64,000 nucleotides of DNA, taken from Acanthochromis polyacanthus. Taxonomy: Eukaryota > Chordata > Actinopteri > Pomacentridae. Under the pieces are notes generated by a model that did no database searches, was not told the origin of the DNA, and was given only the letters and a program-made list of their open reading frames with translations. Below, piece after piece: positions 32,870 through 46,294 of the stretch. Position numbers and translations under genes: made by a program. The stretch lies in NCBI RefSeq assembly GCF_021347895.1, contig NC_067118.1, positions 13,519,015 to 13,583,014 on the forward strand. The letters are read 5' to 3'. Position 1 is the stretch's first letter, and every line of letters starts with the position of its first letter.

Positions 32870-35178
32870 TCTCCCGTAAAGTAAATTGGCTTTTTGGCGG
32901 CCTTATCATACTCCAAAACGCGTGAAATTTGGCATGCACATCAGAACTGGCGAAAAATTTGATATTTTATGGGAGTTGCGCATGTGCGTGGCAAAATGGC
33001 TCTATAGCGCCACCTGCAAAGTTGAAAAAGTAGTCATTAGGCCAACTGCCACAATGTTTCATGTACAGCTACAATATTTGGTGGGCATATGCAGAACATC
33101 CGGACACACCAAAAAGTCAATTACAGCCACGCCCTAAACCCAACAGGAAGTTGGCCATCTTGAATTTGCTGTAAATTTTTCAAACTTAATCGCTCCTCGG
33201 GAAATGAATTGCCTTTTTGGCGGCCTTATCATATTCCAAAACGCGTGAAATTTGGCGTGCACATCAGGACTGGCGAAAAATTTGATATTTTATGGGAGTT
33301 GCGCATATGTGTGGAAAAATGGCTCTATAGCGCCACCTGCAAAATTGAAAAAGTGGTCATTAGGCCAACTTCCACAATGTTTTATTTACAGCTACAATAT
33401 TTGGTGGGCATATGCACCACATCAGGACACACCAAAAAGTCAATCACAGCCACACCCTAAACCCAACAGGAAGTCGGCCATCTTGAACTTGCTGTACATT
33501 TGTCAAAATTTATAACTCCCAGTGGATAAGTCTGAGAGAACTGAAATTTGGCCAGTACATGCACCAGACCTTTCTGATGAAAAGTTATCAAAAACTCAAC
33601 CAGAAGCCAAAAGGTGTGGCCATGGCAGAGCCTCAAACAACTGATCCTTCGCCATGAAACAGGAAGTGGTGTCTAATTCTTCTCAACATGCTCCAATCTG
33701 CCTGAAACTTTACATGTATGATGACAGTCCTGTCCTGATGTCATCCACATAGGGATATTCATTGACAGTCATAGCGCCACCTTGTGGTTTCAGGAAATAG
33801 ACATCTTTTACACTTTCATGCCCTATTGTTACCCGGTTGATCATATTCACTTCAAATGCAGTGACAACAGCCTAAACACATTGATGATGCATCCCAGTGA
33901 AAATGGTGACTTGTCATCAAAGGGCGTGTCTGTGGCGGCCAAACCAATTTCGATGTTTCGCCATGAAAATTTAACGATTCATATCTCAGCTGAACAAGAT
34001 CCTATCTGCCCCAAACTTCACATGATGGACACCAGGTCCAGTCTGAACACATCCACACTCATAAATTCTGAAAAAGTCATAGCGCCACCTGTTGGTAATA
34101 GTAAGTTTAAGGCCTTATATTTTCAGGTACAATGGCCCCAAACGTGGTGATATCATGCTGGAAATTGGTCAGTCGAGTCTTCACCTCTTGACAATCCCAC
34201 ACTGTCAAGGGTGTGACATTTCATGCAACGCTGTTGCCGTAGCAACCAAATATCGCCATGAAAAACAAAGTGCTATTTGACAGGTTAGGAATACTCCAAT
34301 GCTCACTAAAATTACCACACACATCACCATCGACCCAAGGAACGACACCGTATGCATCTCGGCACTGCACATGCTATAGCGCCCCCTACAGTATTTTTAA
34401 CAAACAGCCCCCCCAGCACGTTTCACCTACATCCATGAAATTTGGGAGGCTTATAGAGCACATCAGGACGCACAAAAAAGCCTCTTGGAGCCATGTCCTA
34501 AACCCAACAGGAAGTTGGCCATCTTGGATTAATTGTGAGATTTTTGATGATTTTTCTCATTTTTGAGAGTTAATACCTCCAAGGGGATAATTCCAGGAGA
34601 CCTGAAATTTTGTCAGTCCACACAGCAGGACTTGGTGATAAAAAGTTATCAAAAGTTTAACCAGAAGCCAAATGGCGTGGCCATGGCGACCATCAGAGTT
34701 TTGATGCTTCGCCATGAAACATCAACTGCTGTATAACTCTCCTCTGCATGCTCCAATCTGCCTCAAACTTTCCATGTGTGATCACAATCCAATCCTGATC
34801 ACATCTGCAGGCCAACAGACAGTCTCAGTTGCAGCGCCACCTGTTGGAGGGACAGTAAATGCTGTATAACTGGCCTCTACATGATCAAATAAGCCTGAAA
34901 CTTTTCATGAGTGATCAGAGTCCAACCCTCATCACATCCACTGTGTGAAATACACTCTGAGTTACAGCGCCACCTGGTGGATAGACAGGAAATGCTCTAT
35001 AACTGCTCTGAACATGCTACAGTCTGGCTGAAATTTTACATGTATGATTGGACTCTGGTCCAGATGCGATTCAGAGGCCGACATACACTCTCAGTCACAG
35101 CGCCACCTGGTGGACGTGCGTGGATTCACCGACCAGCGTGGATGCGAGGACCCGTCCATCGCTGCTTGCAGCTTTAAT
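32870..35178 (+). repeat. D repeat unit 1
   Basis: Starts TCTCCCGTAAAG after poly-T and ends GCTGCTTGCAGCTTTAATTA. It has two copies of the ~323-bp head module (32886 and 33209), then shared blocks (AACAGGAAGTCGGCCATCTT, AAAAGTTATCAAAA, TTCGCCATGAAAC) and several GCGCCACCT boxes. Exact CTCF cores (minus) are at 34969-34980 and 35102-35113. No protein-coding gene is supported. Confidence 0.85.
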
Positions 35179-35200
35179 TATTTTTTATTTTTTTTTTTTT

Positions 35201-37834
35201 TCTCCCGTAAAGTAAATTGGCTTTTTGGCGGCCTTATCATACTCCAAAACGCGTGAAATTTGGCATGCACATCAGGACTGGCGAAAAATTTGATATTTTA
35301 TGGGAGTTGCGCATGTGCGTGGCAAAATGGCTCTATAGCGCCACCTGCAAAGTTGAAAAAGTAGTCATTAGGCCAACTGCCACAATGTTTCATGTACAGC
35401 TACAATATTTGGTGGGCATATGCACAACATCAGGACACACCAAAAAGTCAATTACAGCCACGCCCTAAACCCAACAGGAAGTCGGCCATCTTCAATTTGC
35501 TGTAAATTTTTCAAACTTAATCGCTCCTCGGGAAATGAATTGCCTTTTTGGCGGCCTTATCATATTCCAAAACGCGTGAAATTTGGCGTGCACATCAGGA
35601 CTGGCGAAAAATTTGATATTTTATGGGAGTTGCGCATGTGTGTGGCAAAATGGCTCTATAGCGCCACCTGCAAAATTGAAAAGTGGTCATTAGGCTAACT
35701 TCCACAATGTTTCATTTACAGCTACAATATTTGGTGGGCATATGCACCACATCAGGACACACTAAAAAGTCAATGACAGTCACGCCCTAAACCCAACAGG
35801 AAGTCGGCCATCTTGAATTTGCTGTAAATTTGTCAAAATTAATTTCTCCCGGCAAATGAATTGCCTTTTTGGGGGCCTTATCATGAACCAAAACGCGTGA
35901 AATTTGGCGTGCACATCAGGACTGGCGAAAAATTTGATATTTTATGGGAGTTGCGCATATGTGTGAAAAAATGGCTCTATAGCGCCACCTGCAAAATTGA
36001 AAAAGTGGTCATTAGGCCAACTTCCACAATGTTTTATTTACAGCTACAATATTTGGTGGGCATATGCACCACATCAGGACACACCAAAAAGTCAATCACA
36101 GCCACACCCTAAACCCAACAGGAAGTCGGCCATCTTGAATTTGCTGTACATTTGTCAAAATTTATAGCTCCTAGTGGATAAGTCTGAGAGAACTGAAATT
36201 TGGCCAGTACATGCACCAGACCTTTCTGATGAAAAGTTATCAAAAACTCAACCAGAAGCCAAAAGGTGTGGCCATGGCGGAGCCTCAAACAACTGATCCT
36301 TCGCCATGAAACAGGAATTGGTGTCTAATTCTTCTCAACATGCTCCAATCTGCCTGAAACTTTACATGTATGATGACAGTCCTGTCCTGATGTCATCCAC
36401 ATAGGGATATTCATTGACAGTCATAGCGCCACCTTGTGGTTTCAGGAAATAGACATCTTTTACACTTTCATGCCCTATTGTTACCCGGTTGATCATATTC
36501 ACTTCAAATGCAGTGACAACAGCCTAAACACATTGATGATGCATCCCAGTGAAAATGGTGACTTGTCATCAAAGGGCGTGTCTGTGGCAGCCAAACCAAT
36601 TTCGATGTTTCGCCATGAAAATTTAACGATTCATATCTCAGCTGAACAACATCCTATCTGCCTCAGACTTCACATGCTGGATACCAGGTCCAGTCTGAAC
36701 ACATCCACACTCATAAATTTTGAAAAAGTCATAGCGCCACCTGTTGGTAATAGTAAGTTTAAGGCCTTATATTTTCAGGTACAATGGCCCCAAACGTGGT
36801 GATATCATGCTGGAAATTGGTCAGTCGAGTCTTCACCTCTTGACAATCACACACTGTGAAGGGTGTGACATTTCATGCAACGCTGTTGCCGTAGCAACCA
36901 AATATCGCCGTGAAAAACAAAGCCCTTTCTGACAGGTTAGGAATACTCCAATGCTCACAAAAATTACCACACACATCACCATTGACCCAAGGAACAACAC
37001 TGTATGCATCTCGGCACTGCATATGCTATAGCGCCCCCTACAGTATTTTTAACAAACAGCCCCCCCAGCACGTTTCACCTACATCCATGAAATTTGGGAG
37101 GCTTATAGAGCACATCAGGACGCACAAAAAAGCCTCTTGGAGCCATGTCCTAAACCCAACAGGAAGTTGGCCATCTTGGATTAATTGTGAGATTTTTGAT
37201 GATTTTTCTCTTTTTTGAGAGTTAATACCTCCTTGGGGATAATTCCAGGAGACCTGAAATTTTGTCAGTCCACACAGCAGGACTTGGTTTGGAAAAGTTA
37301 TCAAAAGTTTAACCAGAAGCCAAATGGCGTGTCCATGGCGACCATTAGAGTTTTGATGCTTCGCCATGAAACAACAACTGCTGTATAACTCTCCTCTGCA
37401 TGCTCCAATCTGCCTCAAACTTTCCATGTGTGATCACAATCCAATCCTGATCACATCTACAGGCCAACAGACACTCTCAGTTGCAGCGCCACCTGTTGGA
37501 GGGACAATAAATGCTGTATAACTGGCCTCTACATGATCAAATCAGCCTGAAACTTTTCATGAGTGATCAGAGTCCAGCCCTCATCACATCCACTGTTTGA
37601 AATACACTCTGAGTTACAGCGCCACCTGGTGGTGGATGGGCAGGAAATGCTGTATAACTAGTCTGAACATGCTCCAATCTGGCTGAAATTTTACGTGTGA
37701 TTAAACTCTGGTCCAGATGTGATTCAGAGGCCAGCACACACTCTCAGTCACAGTGCCACCTGGTGGACGTGCATGGATTCGCCGACCAGCGTGGATGCGA
37801 GGACCCGTCCATCGCTGCTTGCAGCTTTAATTAT
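35201..37834 (+). repeat. D repeat unit 2 (three head modules)
   Basis: Same layout as D1 but with three copies of the ~322-bp head module (35217, 35540, 35861), which makes it about 325 bp longer. Exact CTCF cores (minus) at 37621-37632 and 37755-37766. Ends with the tail hairpin. Confidence 0.85.
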
Positions 37835-37836
37835 TA

Positions 37837-37979
37837 TTAGGGTCCGAGCACCGAGGGTGCGAAGGACAGGCGGTGCCAGGGCACCGACTGTCCAAGGCAC
37901 CAGCGGTGCCAAGGACCCTATTGAAACCCTCGGGTTTATTACTATTATTATTATTTTATTTTTATTTTTTTTTTTTTTG
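37837..37979 (+). repeat. E hairpin module plus ATT/poly-T
   Basis: A single E module (loop AGC, with GCGGTGCCAGGGCACC), then TTATTACTATTATT and a T-rich run leading to the next D head. Confidence 0.75.
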
Positions 37980-40288
37980 TCTCCCGTAAAGTAAATTGGC
38001 TTTTTGGCGGCCTGATCATACTCCAAAACGCGTGAAATTTGGCATGCACATCAGGACTGGCGAAAAATTTGATATTTTATGGGAGTTGCGCATGTGTGTG
38101 GCAAAATGGCTCTATAGCGCCACCTGCAAAATTGAAAAGTGGTCATTAGGCTAACTTCCACAATGTTTCATTTACAGCTACAATATTTGGTGGGCATATG
38201 CACCACATCAGGACACACCAAAAAGTCAATGACAGCCACGCCCTAAACCCAACAGGAAGTCGGCCATCTTGAATTTGCTGTACATTCGTCAAAATTAATT
38301 TCTCCCGGTAAATGAGTTGCCTTTTTGGGGGCCTTATCATGAACCAAAACGCGTGAAATTTGGCGTGCACATCCGGACTGGTGAAAAATTTGATATTTTA
38401 TGGGAGTTGCGCATATGTGTGAAAAAATGGCTCTATAGCGCCACCTGCAAAATTGAAAAGTGGTCATTAGGCCAACTTCCACAATGTTTTATTTACAGCT
38501 ACAATATTTGGTGGGCATATGCACCACATCAGGACACACCAAAAAGTCAATCACAGCCACACCCTAAACCCAACAGGAAGTCGGCCATCTTGAATTTGCT
38601 GTACATTTGTCAAAATTTATAGCTCCTAGTGGATAAGTCTGAGAGAACTGAAATTTGGCCAGTACATGCACCAGACCTTTCTGATGAAAAGTTATCAAAA
38701 ACTCAACCAGAAGCCAAAAGGTGTGGCCATGGCGGAGCCTCAAACAACTGATCCTTCGCCATGAAACAGGAAGTGGTGTCTAATTCTTCTCAACATGCTC
38801 CAATCTGCCTGAAACTTTACATGTATGATGACAGTCCTGTCCTGATGTCATCCACATAGGGATATTCATTGACAGTCATAGCGCCACCTTGTGGTTTCAG
38901 GAAATAGACATCTTTTACACTTTCATGCCCTATTGTTACCCGGTTGATCATATTCACTTCAAATGCAGTGACAACAGCCTAAACACATTGATGATGCATC
39001 CCAGTGAAAATGGTGACTTGTCATCAAAGGGCGTGTCTGTGGCGGCCAAACCAATTTCGATGTTTCGCCATGAAAATTTAACGATTCATATCTCAGCTGA
39101 ACAAGATCCTATCTGCCCCAAACTTCACATGATGGACACCAGGTCCAGTCTGAACACATCCACACTCATAAATTCTTAAAAAGTCATAGCGCCACCTGTT
39201 GGTAATAGTAAGTTTAAGGCCTTATATTTTCAGGTACAATGGCCCCAAACGTGGTGATATCATGCTGGAAATTGGTCAGTCGAGTCTTCACCTCTTGACA
39301 ATCCCACATTGTCAAGGGTGTGACATTTCATGCAACGCTGTTGCCGTAGCAACCAAATATCGCCATGCAAAACAAAGTGCTGTTTGACAGGTTAGAAATA
39401 CTCCAATGCTCACTAAAATTACCACACACATCACCATCGACCCAAGCAACGACACCGTATGCATCTCGGCACTGCACATGCTATACCGCCCCTACAGTTT
39501 TTTTAACAAACAGCCCCCCCAGCACGTTTCACCTACATCCATGAAATTTGGGAGGCTTATAGAGCACATCAGGACGCACAAAAAAGCCTCTTGGAGCCAT
39601 GTCCTAAACCCAACAGGAAGTTGGCCATCTTGGATTAATTGTGAGATTTTTGATGATTTTTCTCTTTTTTGAGAGTTAATACCTCCTAGGGGATAATTCC
39701 AGGAGACCTGAAATTTTGTCAGTCCACACAGCAGGACTTGGTGATGAAAAGTTATCAAAAGTTTAACCAGAAGCCAAATGGTGTGGCCATGGCGACCATT
39801 AGAGTTTTGATGCTTCGCCTAGAAACATCAACTGCTGTATAACTCTCCTCTGCATGCTCCAATCTGCCTCAAACTTTCCATGTGTGATCACAATCCAATC
39901 CTGATCACATCTACAGGCCAACAGACAGTCTCAGTTGCAGCGCCACCTGTTGGATGGACAGGAAATGCTGTATAACTGGACTCTACATGGTCAAATCAGC
40001 CTGAAACTTTACATGAGTGATCAGAGTCCAACCCTCATCACATCCACTGTTTGAAATACACTCTGAGTTGCAGCGCCACCTGGTGGTGGATGGGCAGGAA
40101 ATGCTATATAACTAGTCTGAACATGCTCCAATCTGGCTGAAATTTTACGTGTGATTAAACTCCAGTCCAGATGTGATTCAGAGGCCGACACACACTCTCA
40201 GTCACAGTGCCACCTGGTGAACGTGCATGGATTCGCCGACCAGCGTGGATGCGAGGACCCGTCCATCGCTGCTTGCAGCTTTAATTAT
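37980..40288 (+). repeat. D repeat unit 3
   Basis: Two head modules (near 37998 and 38317), then the common D body and tail. An exact CTCF core (minus) at 40075-40086. A second candidate near 40208 reads CACCTGGTGAAC and is off by one. Confidence 0.85.
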
Positions 40289-40298
40289 GATTTTTTTT

Positions 40299-42604
40299 TC
40301 TCCCGTAAAGTAAATTGGCTTTTTGGCGGCCTTATCATACTCCAAAACGCGTGAAATTTGGCATGCACATCAGGACTGGCGAAAAATTTGATATTTTATG
40401 GGAATTGCGCATGTGCGTGGCAAAATGGCTCTATAGCGCCACCTGCAAACTTGAAAAAGTAGTCATTAGGCCAACTGCCACAATGTTTCATTTACAGCTA
40501 CAATATTTGGTGGGCATATGCAGAACATCAGGACACACCAAAAAGTCAATCACAGCCACGCCCTAAACCCAACAGGAAGTCGGCCATCTTGAATTTGCTG
40601 TAAATTTGTCAAAATTAATTTCTCCCGGCAAATGAATTGCCTTTTTGGGGGCCTTATCATAAACCAAAACACGTGAAATTTGGCATGCACATCAGGACTG
40701 GCCAAAAATTTGATATTTTATGAGAGTTGCGCATGTGTGTGGCAAAATGGCTCTATAGCGCCACCTGCAAAATTGAAAAGTGGTCATTAGGCCAACTTCC
40801 ACAATGTTTTATTTACAGCTACAATATTTGGTGGGCATATGCACCACATCAGGACACACCAAAAAGTCAATCACAGCCATGCCCTAAACCCAACAGGAAG
40901 TCGGCCATCTTGAATTTGCTGTACATTTGTCAAAATTAATAGCTCCTAGTGGATAAGTCTGAGAGAACTGAAATTTGGCCAGTACATGCACCAGACCTTT
41001 CTGATGAAAAGTTATCAAAAACTCAACCAGAAGCCAAAAGGTGTGGCCATGGCGGAGCCTCAAAAAACTGATCCTTCGCCATGAAACAGGAATTGGTGTC
41101 TAATTCTTCTCAACATGCTCCAATCTGCCTGAAACTTTACATGTATGATGACAGTCCTGTCCTGATGTCATCCACATAGGGATATTCATTGAAAGTCATA
41201 GCGCCACCTTGTGGTTTCAGGAAATAGACATCTTTTACACTTTCATGCCCTATTGTTACCCGGTTGATCATATTCACTTCAAATGCGGTGACAACAGGCT
41301 GAACACATTGATGATGCATCCCAGTGAAAATGGTGACTTGTCATCAAAGGGCGTGTCTGTGGCGGCCAAACCAATTTCGATGTTTCGCCATGAAAATGTA
41401 ACGATTCATATCTCAGCTGAACAAGATCCTATCTGCCCCAAACTTCACATGATGGACACCAGGTCCAGTCTGAACACATCCACACTCATAAATTCTGAAA
41501 AAGTCATCGTGCCACCTGTTGGTAATAGTAAGTTTAAGGTCTTATATTTTCAGGTACAATGGCCCCAAACTTGGTGATATCATGCTGGAAATTGGTCAGT
41601 CGAGTCTTCACCTCTTGACAATCCCACACTGTCAAGGGTGTGACATTTCATGCAACGCTGTTGCCGTAGCAACCAAATATCGCCATGCAAAACAAAGTGC
41701 TGTTTGACAGGTTAGAAATACTCCAACGCTCACTAAAATTACCACACACATCACCATTGACCCAAGGAACAACACCGTATGCATCTCGGCACTGCACATG
41801 CTATACCGCCCCCTACAGTATTTTTAACAAACAGCCCCCCCAGCACGTTTCACCTACATCCATGAAATTTGGGAGGCTTATAGAGCACATCAGGACGCAC
41901 AAAAAAGCCTCCTGGAGCCATGCCCTAAATCCAGCAGGAAGTTGGCCATCTTGGATTAATTGTGAGATTTTTGATGATTTTTCTCATTTTTGAGAGTTAA
42001 TACCTCCTCGGGAATAATTCCAGGAGACCTGAAATTTTGTCAGTCCACACAGCAGGACTTGGTGATGAAAAGTTATTACAAGTTCAACCAGAAGCCAAAT
42101 GGTGTGGCCATGGCGACAATCACAGTTTTGATGCTTCGCCATGAAACAACAGCTGCTGTATAACTATCCTCTGAATGCACCGATCTGCCTCAAACTTTAC
42201 ATGTGTAATCACACTGCAATCCTGATGAATTCCATAAGCCAACATACACTTTCAGTCATGGCGCCACCTGTTGGATGGACAGGAAATGCTTTATAAGTAG
42301 CCTGTACATTTTCCAATCAGCCTTAAACTTCACATGACTGATCAGAATCCAACCCTCATCACATCCACTGTTTGAAATACACTCTGAGTTGCAGCACCAC
42401 CTGGTGGATGGAAAAGAAATGCTCTATAACTGCTTTGAACATGCTCCAATCTGGCTGAAATTTTACATGTATGATCAGAGTGGTCCACATGCGAATCAGA
42501 GGCCGACATACACTCTCAGTCACGGTGCCACCTGGTGGACGTGCGTGGATTCGCCGACCAGCGTGGATGCGAGGACCCGTCCATCGCTGCTTGCAGCTTT
42601 AATT
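40299..42604 (+). repeat. D repeat unit 4
   Basis: Two head modules (40315 and near 40638), then body and tail. Exact CTCF core (minus) at 42527-42538. It runs straight into an F module (TTTAATTAGGGACCGAGCC) without ATT repeats. Confidence 0.85.
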
Positions 42605-43929
42605 AGGGACCGAGCCAGCGAAGCTGGCGAGTTCCTATTGTATTTGCTCCGTTTATTATTATTATTATTATTATTATTAGGGACCGAGCCAGCGGAGCTG
42701 GCGAGACCCGATTGTATTTGCTCGGTTTCTTCTTATTATTATTATTATGGACCGAGCCAGCAAAGCAGGCCAGCGGAGCTGGCTAGCGGAGCTGGCGAGA
42801 CCCTATTGTATTTGCTCGGTTTCTTCTTCTTCTTCTTCTTCTTATTATTATTATTAGGGTCCGAGCACCCAGGTGCCGAGGACAGGCGGTGCAAGGGCAC
42901 CGGCTGTCCACGGCACCAACGGTGCCGTAGGACACTATTGAAACCCTACGGTTTATTATTAGGGACCGAGCCAGCAAAGCAGGCCAGCGGAGCTGGCCAG
43001 CGGAGCTGGCGAGACGCTATTGTATTTGCTCGGTTTCTTATTCGGGACCGAGCCAGCAAAGCAGGCCAGCGGAGCTGGCGAGACCCTATTGTATTTGCTC
43101 GGTTTCTTATTATTAGGGACCGAGCCAGCGAAGCGAGCTGGCCAGCGGAGCTGGCGAGACCCTATTGTATTTGCTCGGTTTCTTCTTCTTATTATTATTA
43201 TTAGGGACCGAGCACCGAGGTGCCGAGGACAGGCGGTGCAAGGGCACCGGCTTGCCAAGGCACCAACGGTGCCGTAGGACCCTATTGAAACCCTACGGTT
43301 TATTATTAGGGACCGAGCCAGCAAAGCAGGCCAGCGAAGCAGGCCAGCGGAGCTGGCGAGACCCCATTGTATTTGCTCAGTTTCTTATTATTAGGGACCG
43401 AGCCAGCGAAGCGAGCTGGCCAGCGAAGCTGGCGAGTCCCTATTGTATTTGCTTCGTTTCTTATTAGGGACCGTAGGGACCGAGCCAGCGAAGCAGGCCA
43501 GCGGAGCTGGCGAAACCCTATTGTAGTTGCTCAGTTTCTTATTATTATTAGGGACCGAGCCAGCGGAGCTGGCGAGACCCTATTGTATTTGCTCGGTTTT
43601 TTCATATTATTATTATTATTATTAGGGTCCGAGCACCGAGGTGCCGAGGACAGGCGGTGCAAGTGCACCGGCTGTCCAAGGCACCAACGGTGCCGTCGGA
43701 CCCTATTGTAACCTTAGGGTTTTTTATTAGGGTCCGAGCACCGAGGTGCCGAGGACAGGCGGTGCAAGGGCACCGGCTGTCCAAGGCACCAACGGTGCCG
43801 TAGGACCCTATTGATACCGTACGGTTTATTATTAGGGTCCGAGCACCGAGGTGCCGAGGACAGGCGGTGCAAGGGCACCGGCTGTCCAAGGCACCAACGG
43901 TGCCGTAGGACACTATTGAAACCCTACGG

Positions 43930-43935
<6 letters not shown>
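42605..43935 (+). repeat. Mixed array of F and E hairpin modules
   Basis: About ten F modules (starts near 42605, 42678, 42748, 42960, 43043, 43117, 43308, 43393, 43476, 43551) and five E modules (near 42856, 43202, 43625, 43729, 43832), giving the order FFFE FFFE FFFFEEE. ATT or CTT repeats separate most of them. E here has loop AAC in the third hairpin and CCTACGG where the left D-side copies have CCTAGGG. Leucine- and isoleucine-rich frames here are artefacts. Confidence 0.8.
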
Positions 43936-43968
<33 letters not shown>

Positions 43969-43970
43969 TG
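43936..43970. repeat. (ATT)n microsatellite
   Basis: Simple ATT run leading to the first R1 unit of the right arm. Confidence 0.9.
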
Positions 43971-46277
43971 TCTCTCAGAACAACTGCATTTTTGAGGGCC
44001 TAAACATGCTCAAAAACTCATGAAAATTTGTACACACACCAGAACTGGTGAAAAATTTTATATTCTAAAGGAATTGTGGTAGTGTATGACAAAATGGCTC
44101 CATAGCGCCCCCTACAAAATTTTAAAAAGTGGTATTAGGCCAACTCGGAGGGAATTTGGCCGAGAGCTAAAAAATTTGGGAGGCATATGCAGCACATCAG
44201 GAAACACAAAAAAGTCAATGACAGCCATGCTCTACACCCAACAGGAAGTGTGCCATCATGCGTTAACTGTACAAAATCTATGATGAACTCCTCCTAGGGG
44301 AAAAGTCTGAGCGATCTGAAATTTTGCCAGTACAGACAGCAGACCTTCCTGAGAAAAAGTTATCAAAATCTTCCTCCATAGTTAAAGGGTGTGGTCGTGG
44401 CGGCCTGTCGAAATTTGATCCTTCGCCATGAAACAGGAAATGCTGTGTAACTCTCCTGAACATGCTCCGATCTGAATGAAACTTTACATGTATGATCACA
44501 GACCTGCCTCGATGACATCCATACAGCAAGATTCATTCACAGTCACAGCGCCACCTTGTGGTATCAAGAATTTTACATTTTTTAGACTTTCATGTACTAT
44601 TCTTAGCCTGTTGCTCAGATTCACCTCAGATGTTGTGACATAAGCCTGAACACATTGATGATGAAGCACAGAAAAAATGGTGACGTGTGATGAAAAGGCG
44701 TGTCTGTGGCGGGACGGCAAAGTTTGATGTTTCGCCATGAAAATTGAAGTGTTCATATCTCAGCTGCAAAGGATCCTATCTGCCCCAAACTTCATGTGCT
44801 GGACACCAGAACCAGTTTGAGGACATCCACACTGAAAAATTTAGAAAAAGTCATAGCGCCACCTCTTGGTAACAAGCAGTTTAGAAATTACATTTGCACA
44901 CATCATTGCTCCAAACTTTGTCATATCATTCTGAAAATTGGTCAGCTAATTCTTCACCCCCAGACAATACCACAGTGTGAAGATTTTGATATTTGATGAA
45001 ATGCTGTTGCCGTGGCAACGCGTTGTTTTTGTGACAAACAAAGTACTTTTTGACAGGCTTAGAATGTTCAACAGCTCACCAAAATTTACACACACATCAC
45101 TGTCGTCTCAAGGAATAACACTGTATGCATCTCTGCAGGGCATGTGCTATAGCGCCCCCTGCAGTATGTTTAATAAACAGCCCCGGCAGCATGTTTCACC
45201 TACATCCACAAAATTTGGGAGGCCTATAGAGCACACCAGGACACACAAAAAAGCCTCTTGGAGCCATCCCCGAAACTCAACAGGAAGTCCGCCATTTTGA
45301 ATTAAGTGGATAAAATTTCTCTATTTTTTTCATTTTTGAGAGCGAACTCCTCCTCGAGGTTAAGGTCTCGAGAGCTGAAATTTTGCCAGGATATACAACA
45401 CGATGTTACGATCAAAAGTTATCAAAGGATTCTTGCAGAGTCAAAGGGTGTGGACATGGCGACCTCCAGAATTTTGATGGTTCGCCATGAAACATCAAGT
45501 GCGACCTAACTATCCTCTGCATGCTCCAATCTACCTCAGACCTCACATGATTAAACACAGTCCTGTCCTGATCACATTTACAGGCCAAAATACATCCACA
45601 GTATGTGTCATAGCGCCCCCTAAAAGAATTTAAAAAATAGCCTCCACACAGACTTTCACCTATGACTATGAAATTTGGCATGCATATGTAGCACATCAGT
45701 GCAAGCAAAAAAGTCTCTTGGAGTCATTCTCTAAACACAACAGAAAGTCAGCCATTTTGAATTAAATGTCAGATTTTTGGTGTTTTTGGTCATTTTCAAC
45801 AATTCATTTGTCACTGGCAATAACTCCAAAACACCTGAATTTGGGAAAATATATAAGAAACGCCTTCAGGTTGCATATTTGCGAAAATTGTTCACAAAAC
45901 TCAAAGGGCATGGCCATGGCGGCCAACTGAACTTTAATGTTACGCCATGAAGCAGGACGTCTTGTGTAAATCCCCTGTACATGCTGTAATCTACCTCAAA
46001 CTTTACATGTTTGATCAGAGTCCAGGCCTGATGAGTTTCATAGACCACTATACAGTCACAGACATAGTGCCACCTGGTGGATGGACACAAAGTGCTGCAA
46101 AAATAGTCTGGACATGCTCCAATCTGTCTGAAATTTGACCTGAGTGCTCAGAATCCAGTCCTCGTTACATCCATGAGCCTAAATACACTTTGTCGCAGCA
46201 TTGCCTGGTGGACATGCTTGGGGTCGCCGACCAGCAAGGATGCGAGGACCCGTCCAACGCTGCTCGCAGCTTTAATT
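43971..46277 (+). repeat. R1 unit U1 (A subtype)
   Basis: Head TCTCTCAGAACAACTGCATT, tail GCTGCTCGCAGCTTTAATTA. A subtype: GGCCAACTCGGAGGGAATTT after the first GCGCCCCCT box. GCGCC/GTGCC boxes lie near 44105, 44549, 44856, 45153, 45612 and 46067, so about 300-460 bp apart. Exact CTCF core (minus) at 46069-46080. The open frames inside are nearly identical in every A unit because the DNA is, not because they are coding. Confidence 0.85.
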
Positions 46278-46294
46278 ATTATTCTTATTATTTG

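Noticed and set aside
44278..44756. Small open frames of 83-107 codons that recur almost unchanged in every R1 unit (also near 49000, 51300, 56100, 62800 and inverted near 5300)
   Set aside because: They recur because the DNA units are nearly identical. Several frames on both strands are kept equally, no domain or start context is recognisable, and indels in other units break them.
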